A DNA stretch of 12,941 nucleotides. It comes from an uncultured Clostridium sp. Lineage in GTDB: Bacteria > Bacillota > Clostridia > Lachnospirales > Lachnospiraceae. The stretch is from contig CANRXD010000012.1 in NCBI GenBank assembly GCA_947643685.1, positions 1 to 12,941 of the forward strand, given 5' to 3'. Position numbers and translations under genes: made by a program. Every line of letters begins with the position of its first letter. Position 1 is the first letter of the stretch. Shown in pieces: positions 10,887-12,941 of this stretch. The notes under the pieces were generated by a model. It did not search any database. It had not been told where the DNA came from and was given only the letters and a program-made list of their open reading frames with translations.

Positions 10887-12302
10887 ATGATATTGACTGC
10901 AACAAAAGAGATGCTGACGGACCGTATTTTTCTGGGAAAGGCGTTTCGGATTGCCTTTCCCGTTGCAATGCAGGGCATGTTAAATACAATCGTGAACCTG
11001 GTGGATACAATGATGATCGGGGCTCTGGGAGCCACGGCCATTGCGGCTGTGGGGCTGGCCAATAAGGTGTTTTTTGTGTTCTCTCTTTTGATTTTCGGAA
11101 TCAACAGCGGAAGTGGGATTCTGGCCGCACAGTATTGGGGGAACCAGGACGTAAAGAATATCAGAAAGGTGCTGGGGCTTGCATTATTACTGGGAATCAG
11201 CGGTACCCTGCTGTTTGCCGTACCGGCAATTGTCCGTCCGGGGCTTGTGATGCGGATTTTTACACCCAATCCGGAAACCATACGGGTGGGGGCCTCCTAT
11301 CTGGTAATTGTGGCAGTTTCTTATCCTTTTACAGCATTTACCAATACGTATGTGGCCATGCTGCGGGCCGTGGGGCAGGTGAAGCTGCCGGTGCTCACAA
11401 GCTGCATGGCCATCGTAATTAATATTGTCCTGAATTTTTTCCTGATTTTTCCGGCGAGGACCGTGGTGCTTGGAGGAGACCCGGCCCATACGATGTTTAT
11501 ATGGGGTGCCGGTATGGGAGTGGCAGGCGCCGCTCTGGCCACACTGACGGCGCGGGTGACGGAGACCCTGGTACTGCTTTTCGTGGTTTACTGGAAAAAA
11601 TTCCCCATTGCCTGCAGCCCGAAGGCGATGGTCGGGTATACCGGCGCGTTTTTAAAACAGTTTATTCATACCTGTACTCCGGTCATTGCCCATGAATTCA
11701 TGTGGGGACTGGGTGTGACTATTTATTCTCTGGCTTACGGACGGATGGGAGACGATGCAGTTGCCGCGATCACCATTGCCACCACTATTCAGGATATTGT
11801 TGTGGTTCTGTTCCAGGGGCTCAGTGCGGCAACGGCTGTGGTTTTGGGCCATGAAATGGGTGCCGGAAATCTGAAACGGGCAGAACGGTATGCCACTAAT
11901 TTTCTGATTCTGCAGTTTTTGGTTACACTTTTGGGAATGGCAGTCTGCATGGCCATCCGTGGCCCGATCCTTTCCATTTATCAGATCACGGATCAGGTGG
12001 CGGGGTCGGCAGCCCTCTGCATTTTGGTATTTGTGTTGTTTATGCCGGCGAAAACCTTTAATTACGTGAATGTTGTGGGGGTTTTAAGGAGCGGCGGAGA
12101 CACAAAGATGTGCCTGTTCTTAGATACCAGCGGTGTCTGGTTTATTGGAATTCCTCTGGCATTTCTGGGAGGGCTGGTCCTTAAATATCCCATTCACATT
12201 GTTTATGGGATGGTAATGCTGGAAGAGGTTTATAAGATGATTCTTGGATACTGGAGATACCGGCAGAAAAAGTGGCTGCGTAATCTGGCAGCAGAGCTGT
12301 AA
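10887..12302 (+). CDS. MATE-family multidrug/toxin efflux transporter
   Basis: MATE transporters expel cationic drugs and metabolites in exchange for Na+ or H+. The product is 471 aa, within the family's usual range, with about twelve hydrophobic segments in two related halves (first half about 20-235, second about 245-460). Typical stretches are AFPVAMQGMLNTIVNLVDTM (26-45), GALGATAIAAVGLANKVFF and, in the second half, TPVIAHEFMWGLGVTIYSLA and GRMGDDAVAAITIATT. It is nearest to the NorM/DinF-like Firmicutes branch; substrate unknown. AGGAG (10875-10879) is seven bases before ATG 10887. The leader carries the 77-bp repeat. A large open frame on the opposite strand (10763-11281) is only a shadow. 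It converges on an IclR-type regulator, which need not control it. Confidence 0.93.
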   Translation: MILTATKEMLTDRIFLGKAFRIAFPVAMQGMLNTIVNLVDTMMIGALGATAIAAVGLANKVFFVFSLLIFGINSGSGILAAQYWGNQDVKNIRKVLGLALLLGISGTLLFAVPAIVRPGLVMRIFTPNPETIRVGASYLVIVAVSYPFTAFTNTYVAMLRAVGQVKLPVLTSCMAIVINIVLNFFLIFPARTVVLGGDPAHTMFIWGAGMGVAGAALATLTARVTETLVLLFVVYWKKFPIACSPKAMVGYTGAFLKQFIHTCTPVIAHEFMWGLGVTIYSLAYGRMGDDAVAAITIATTIQDIVVVLFQGLSAATAVVLGHEMGAGNLKRAERYATNFLILQFLVTLLGMAVCMAIRGPILSIYQITDQVAGSAALCILVFVLFMPAKTFNYVNVVGVLRSGGDTKMCLFLDTSGVWFIGIPLAFLGGLVLKYPIHIVYGMVMLEEVYKMILGYWRYRQKKWLRNLAAEL

Positions 12303-12339
12303 AAATCCATGGCTTTTCCCGGGAAAGGCCATGGATTTT
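12302..12339. terminator. Bidirectional terminator between MATE and IclR genes
   Basis: AAAATCCATGGCTTTTCCC (12302-12320) and the following 19 bases (12321-12339) form one nearly perfect 38-bp palindrome with a single T-G pair. It starts with AAAA and ends with TTTT, so it can work in both directions. It touches the MATE stop codon and ends three bases before the IclR stop codon. Confidence 0.88.
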
Positions 12340-12342
12340 AAT

Positions 12343-12941
12343 TCAGGTTGCAGACGGACCTGACGGCACAAAGCCCAGATCAGAAGAAAGCTCTCCGGCA
12401 AAGTGGAGAACCGATTTTAACTGACGGTTTAGCTGCGCGTCGGTTTCAATACGGATATTGGGGGCGATGATTCCGATGGAACAGGCCAGTTCTCCCTCAG
12501 AATTGAATACCGGAGCGCCGATGCCGATGGCATCGTTTACATAGTCCCCCTGGGTGATAGCATAGCCGCACTGACGGATTTTCGTGAGTTCTGTACGGAG
12601 GACATCCGGACAGACCTGAGGGAAAGCACGGTCATGGACTATGATGTTTTTGAGATATTCATCAATAAAGGAAGGAGACTGGTATGCCAGAAGAACCTTA
12701 CGGATCGCGCCGCAGTGGAGGTACATTTCATATCCGAATTCTTCCACCACCTTCAGATGGTTGGGACCATCTACTTTTTCGATCACCAGCCCTTTGTTTC
12801 CCACAGGGATGATTAAATAAGAATCCTCAGTAGTCTGGGAGGACATGGCCGTAAGAACCGGATAAGCGGCATCCTGAAGGCGGATCCCCCTGGAGGCCGC
12901 CTTTCCAAGGGGGATCAGGGCAGGACCTACACGGTAGGTAT
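12343..12941 (-). CDS. IclR-family transcriptional regulator, 5' end outside the window
   Basis: The minus-strand frame is open from the window edge to TGA at 12345-12343, giving 199 codons with the start missing. It begins TYRVGPALIPLGKAASRG, the end of the winged helix-turn-helix and the linker helix of IclR proteins, so the DNA-binding domain is mostly beyond the edge. The rest is the effector-binding domain: EDSYLIIPVGNKGLVIEKV, LHCGAIRKVLLAYQ, YAITQGDYVNDAIGIGAPVF and CSIGIIAP, all typical of the family. IclR regulators usually repress catabolic genes and bind small organic acids. An internal ATG at 12846 should not be taken as the start. Its targets are not visible here. Confidence 0.9.
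   Translation of the reverse strand, partial: TYRVGPALIPLGKAASRGIRLQDAAYPVLTAMSSQTTEDSYLIIPVGNKGLVIEKVDGPNHLKVVEEFGYEMYLHCGAIRKVLLAYQSPSFIDEYLKNIIVHDRAFPQVCPDVLRTELTKIRQCGYAITQGDYVNDAIGIGAPVFNSEGELACSIGIIAPNIRIETDAQLNRQLKSVLHFAGELSSDLGFVPSGPSAT

Noticed and set aside
10763..11281. 172-codon minus-strand open frame over the MATE start
   Set aside because: It lies opposite the MATE gene, whose protein is clearly recognisable; no ribosome binding site or family match.
1..12941. CRISPR array or rRNA genes
   Set aside because: No regularly spaced direct repeats and no rRNA-like sequence were seen.

Overview
The window looks like chromosomal DNA of a Gram-positive anaerobe of the class Clostridia, most probably Lachnospiraceae (Clostridium cluster XIVa). 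The grounds are the infC-rpmI-rplT operon with an L20-type leader, strong AGGAGG ribosome binding sites, TTGACA/TATAAT promoters, tRNA genes without encoded CCA, a choline-binding-type secreted protein, a two-gene SufC/SufB-like Fe-S module and a CspB-like subtilase. This assignment is inference from gene content; no 16S or other decisive marker is present.

Layout. 1-1482: translation operon infC-rpmI-rplT with a strong promoter, an attenuator leader, an ATT start for infC and a terminator. 1490-2631: a choloylglycine hydrolase / penicillin V acylase family enzyme. 2650-3348: two divergent tRNA-Leu genes (CAG on minus, AAG on plus), each with its own promoter and terminator, flanked by diverged copies of a 40-bp repeat and followed by copy 1 of a 77-bp hairpin-bearing repeat. 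3407-3802: an N-terminally truncated VOC (glyoxalase-like) gene. 3889-4851: a secreted protein with cell-wall-binding repeats, with its own promoter and terminator. 4935-7654: an operon of a SufC-like ATPase, a short SufB/SufD-like scaffold and an AEC-family permease, with very tight gene junctions. 7683-9437: a cytoplasmic S8 subtilase with an intact triad and a CspB-like inserted domain. 9438-10886: a 1.4-kb AT-rich graveyard holding a broken VapBC-like toxin-antitoxin pair, unassigned remnants, several hairpins, the tail of a second subtilase and copy 2 of the 77-bp repeat. 10887-12302: a MATE efflux pump. 12343-12941: the effector domain of an IclR-family regulator on the minus strand, cut by the window end. 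A 38-bp palindromic terminator separates the last two.

How the parts work together. The first operon makes initiation factor 3 and ribosomal proteins bL35 and bL20, probably under feedback by bL20 at the leader. SufC and SufB probably form a minimal Fe-S assembly ATPase/scaffold; the role of the coupled permease is unknown. The other genes look like single transcription units. I see no CRISPR array, no complete mobile element and no proven new system. The items most worth a second look are the SufC-SufB-permease operon, the structured dispersed repeat whose two hairpins differ by pair-preserving changes, the mixed PVA/BSH active site, and the remains of a lost tandem subtilase.
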